Source: Chlamydiota bacterium (GTDB taxonomy: Bacteria; Chlamydiota; Chlamydiia; Chlamydiales; Simkaniaceae). Taken from it: a stretch of 5,582 nt of DNA. The translations under genes were made by a program, and so were the position numbers. The stretch covers positions 1-5,582 of the forward strand of contig JAKQGT010000153.1 in assembly GCA_029556005.1 (NCBI GenBank), in the 5' to 3' direction. This document shows, piece by piece, positions 5,280 to 5,582 of this stretch. Below the pieces are notes generated by a model, which had not been told where the DNA came from, did not search any database, and saw only the letters and a list, made by a program, of their open reading frames with translations. Positions within the stretch are counted from its first letter, which is position 1; each line of letters opens with the position of its first letter.

Positions 5280-5582
5280 CATTATTTCCTTTACAAGTTT
5301 GACAGGTAAGAGAGGAGTGAGCCCTATGGCTGAGCTGAGACGAGATAAATTCCAGAACGCTTGCATTTTGCGATTCATTGGGAATAATCAGATCAGCAAA
5401 GGATTTGCTTGGAGCCACATACTTCAAAAACATGGGACGGACAGTGCTCAAGTATTGATCACGAATGTCTGCGAACTGGCGCCCCCGGTCTTTTTGATCT
5501 CTTTCGATACGGCGACAGAGGCAAATGTCCATAGCGACATCGACAAATACCGAAATGGCTTCAAAAATTGGATTTTCGGCTG
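5272..5582 (-). CDS. udk: Uridine kinase, C-terminal part (5' end beyond the window)
   Basis: The open frame enters from the right edge and gives 102 complete residues to the TAA at 5274-5272, about half of a usual uridine kinase (roughly 200-220 residues). The enzyme phosphorylates uridine and cytidine to UMP and CMP in pyrimidine salvage, in the cytoplasm. Visible family features are the V-F-V-D strand (visible residues 11-14), the lid-type segment R-R-I-E-R-D-x-K-D-R-G-R (23-34), Q-Y-L-x-T-V-R-P-M (42-50), then P-S-K-x-x-A-D-L-I-I-P-N (57-68). The Walker A P-loop and the substrate-binding part lie outside the window. The last 20 or so residues (Ser, His and two Cys) are not conserved-looking. 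Starting at the internal Met (5532) would lose the V-F-V-D strand, so the window edge is the real truncation. Its stop overlaps the MOMP-like start by 8 nt. Confidence 0.9.
   Translation of the reverse strand, partial: AENPIFEAISVFVDVAMDICLCRRIERDQKDRGRQFADIRDQYLSTVRPMFLKYVAPSKSFADLIIPNESQNASVLEFISSQLSHRAHSSLTCQTCKGNNDA
5287..5292 (-). promoter_or_regulatory. Ribosome-binding site of the MOMP-like gene, inside the uridine kinase gene
   Basis: AAAGGA on the minus strand forms the Lys-Gly codons near the end of the uridine kinase gene. It is 7 nt before the ATG at 5279 and 4 nt before the ATG at 5282. It therefore supports a start at this double ATG and rejects the upstream start at 5378. Confidence 0.55.

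Noticed and set aside
5280..5378. Upstream start giving the MOMP-like protein 33 extra residues
   Set aside because: The added residues lie inside the uridine kinase coding sequence and would bury a clear signal peptide; a ribosome-binding site supports the internal double ATG.

Overview
The window most resembles a member of the phylum Chlamydiae, probably an environmental (Simkania/Waddlia/Parachlamydia-like) lineage rather than Chlamydia itself. The main clue is a 346-residue signal-peptide-bearing beta-barrel protein of the Lpg1974/MOMP-like type, a family greatly expanded in environmental chlamydiae. It sits among ordinary Gram-negative genes: a Sua5-type tRNA-modification enzyme, a uridine kinase and an AsmA-like protein. 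The lineage call is inference. No rRNA or other phylogenetic marker is present.

Layout, left to right. Positions 1-107 are an extremely A/T-rich leader feeding a plus-strand Fe/Mn superoxide dismutase (108-818) with an N-terminal export signal, possibly a lipoprotein signal. Its 3' end overlaps, tail to tail, the end of a minus-strand TMEM14-family membrane protein (797-1162). A 145-nt divergent intergenic region (1163-1307) with back-to-back candidate promoters separates that gene from a plus-strand Sua5-type threonylcarbamoyl-AMP synthase (1308-2279), followed by a weak terminator-like hairpin.

From 2332 to the right edge everything is on the minus strand. In transcription order it runs: uridine kinase (partial, cut by the window edge), MOMP-like porin, AsmA-like membrane-anchored protein, histidine-family phosphatase, and a small helical protein of unknown function. 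The first two genes overlap by 8 nt and the third and fourth by 4 nt (GTGA), which suggests translational coupling. An 84-nt gap before the AsmA-like gene contains three copies of a 7-nt sequence able to form mutually exclusive hairpins next to its ribosome-binding site. The last small gene has its own candidate promoter.

Functionally this is mostly housekeeping (tRNA t6A synthesis, pyrimidine salvage) plus envelope functions (porin, AsmA-like protein, exported SOD, small membrane protein). There is no mobile element, CRISPR array, RNA gene or stretch over 300 nt without a gene. No clear new multi-gene system is visible. The most noteworthy points are the exported non-standard SOD, the Sua5 with a degenerate linker motif, the possible alternative-hairpin leader, and the unknown protein with an exact Walker A-like string.
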